Origin: Pseudomonadota bacterium
Lineage (GTDB): Bacteria; Pseudomonadota; Alphaproteobacteria; Rhizobiales; Xanthobacteraceae
Assembly: GCA_023431725.1 (NCBI GenBank)
Contig: JAEYVN010000097.1
Coordinates: 1 to 5,436 of the forward strand
Direction of reading: 5' to 3'
DNA length: 5,436 nucleotides
The notes beneath the pieces were generated by a model. It saw nothing but the letters and a program-made list of their open reading frames with translations. It ran no database searches and had not been told where the DNA came from. A program made the translations under genes and the position numbers. Shown one piece after another: positions 4,931-5,436 of this stretch (positions within the stretch are counted from its first letter, which is position 1; every line of letters starts with the position of its first letter).

Positions 4931-5436
4931 CTAACGTCGCCGCTTCAAATCGCCCGCAATCACCTGCGCCGCATTATGCCCCGGAGCGCCGGTAACACCG
5001 CCGCCGGGATGCGTACCCGAACCGCATAGATATAGCCCCGCAATAGGACTGCGATAATCCGCATAGCCAAGCATGGGCCGCGCCGAGAAGATCTGGTCGA
5101 GCGACATCGCGCCGTGAAAGATGTCGCCGCCGATCAGGCCGAAATCGCGTTCGAGATCGAGCGGTGTCAGCGCCTTGCGGGCGATAACGCTCTGTTTGAA
5201 GCCGGGTGCGAAGCGATCGACGGTGGCGATCATCAGGTCGGCAACCTCGTCGCGATAATCATCCCAGGATTTGCCGTCGGGCAATTCCGGAGCGACATGC
5301 TGGCAGAACAGGCTCGCAACATGCTGGCCCTTCGGCGCCAAGGTATCGTCGAGCGTTGAGGGGATCAGCATCTCGACGATCGGTTCGCGGCTCCAACCAA
5401 ACTTGCGCGCATCGTCGTAGGCGCGGTCCATGTAAC
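4931..5436 (-). CDS. FAD-dependent oxidoreductase, phytoene-dehydrogenase-like (C-terminal part; 5' end outside window)
   Basis: The frame enters from the right edge (a Tyr codon at 5432-5434 precedes the Met at 5429-5431) and ends at the TAG at 4931-4933. About 167 C-terminal residues are visible of an expected length near 520-540. The Met at the edge is internal, not the start. The ending holds the FAD-binding C-terminal signature of the COG1233/PYROXD2-like group: GLYLCGSGTHPGGGVTGAPG, then HNAAQVIAGDLK. Upstream are a likely substrate-domain segment (MLIPSTLDD, then SLFCQHVAPELPDGKSWDDY) and GDIFHGAMSLDQIFSARP, also typical of the group. The family contains carotenoid desaturases and many uncharacterised amine or carotenoid-like oxidoreductases. 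Bacterial members of this subtype usually lie outside carotenoid clusters, and no crt gene is visible here, so the substrate is unknown. The gene converges on cpdR; no clear terminator follows it. Confidence 0.88.
   Translation of the reverse strand, partial: YMDRAYDDARKFGWSREPIVEMLIPSTLDDTLAPKGQHVASLFCQHVAPELPDGKSWDDYRDEVADLMIATVDRFAPGFKQSVIARKALTPLDLERDFGLIGGDIFHGAMSLDQIFSARPMLGYADYRSPIAGLYLCGSGTHPGGGVTGAPGHNAAQVIAGDLKRRR

Noticed and set aside
4763..5029. Plus-strand open frame of 88 codons after cpdR
   Set aside because: It begins before and reads through the intrinsic terminator at 4800-4827, then overlaps the oxidoreductase signature on the other strand; no motif is seen.

Overview
The window looks like ordinary chromosome of an alphaproteobacterium, most likely a Hyphomicrobiales (Rhizobiales) member of the Bradyrhizobium/Rhodopseudomonas/Afipia type. 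The evidence is the GC-rich coding style, a CpdR-type receiver protein, a HisN of the inositol-monophosphatase family, and a small-RNA locus carrying the ten-base motif TTTCCTCCCT known from the alphaproteobacterial suhB/alpha-r8 (MmgR) RNAs. No mobile element, CRISPR array, tRNA, rRNA or phage gene is visible. The lineage is inferred from sequence recognition; no search was run.

Layout, left to right. (1) Positions 1-800, plus strand: the 3' part of an alpha/beta hydrolase of the lysophospholipase/monoacylglycerol lipase type, cut by the left edge. (2) 812-1597, minus strand: hisN, histidinol-phosphate phosphatase, converging on the hydrolase with 11 bases between stops. (3) 1721-2980, plus strand: a complete 12-segment major facilitator transporter, divergent from hisN. 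(4) 2981-3220: an intergenic stretch with no protein gene but a well-formed small-RNA gene at about 3060-3149, with promoter-like boxes, a 5' hairpin, an exposed anti-Shine-Dalgarno motif and a strong intrinsic terminator. (5) 3221-4105, minus strand: an N-formylglutamate amidohydrolase family protein. (6) 4106-4382: a 277-base divergent regulatory region with a -35/-10 pair enclosing a perfect inverted repeat. (7) 4383-4754, plus strand: cpdR, followed by a textbook intrinsic terminator at 4800-4827. (8) 4931-5436, minus strand: the C-terminal third of a phytoene-dehydrogenase-like FAD oxidoreductase, cut by the right edge.

How the parts relate. The genes do not form one operon, because strands alternate at almost every gene. 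Two themes can be read. HisN (histidine synthesis) and the N-formylglutamate hydrolase (a step of one histidine-degradation route) both touch histidine/glutamate metabolism. Two regulatory elements, the small RNA and CpdR, belong to global networks: in Sinorhizobium meliloti the alpha-r8 RNA MmgR limits polyhydroxybutyrate storage by acting on phasin mRNAs, and in Caulobacter CpdR controls ClpXP localisation and substrate choice during the cell cycle.

I see no evidence of a novel multi-gene system. The item most worth following is the small-RNA locus at 3020-3150.
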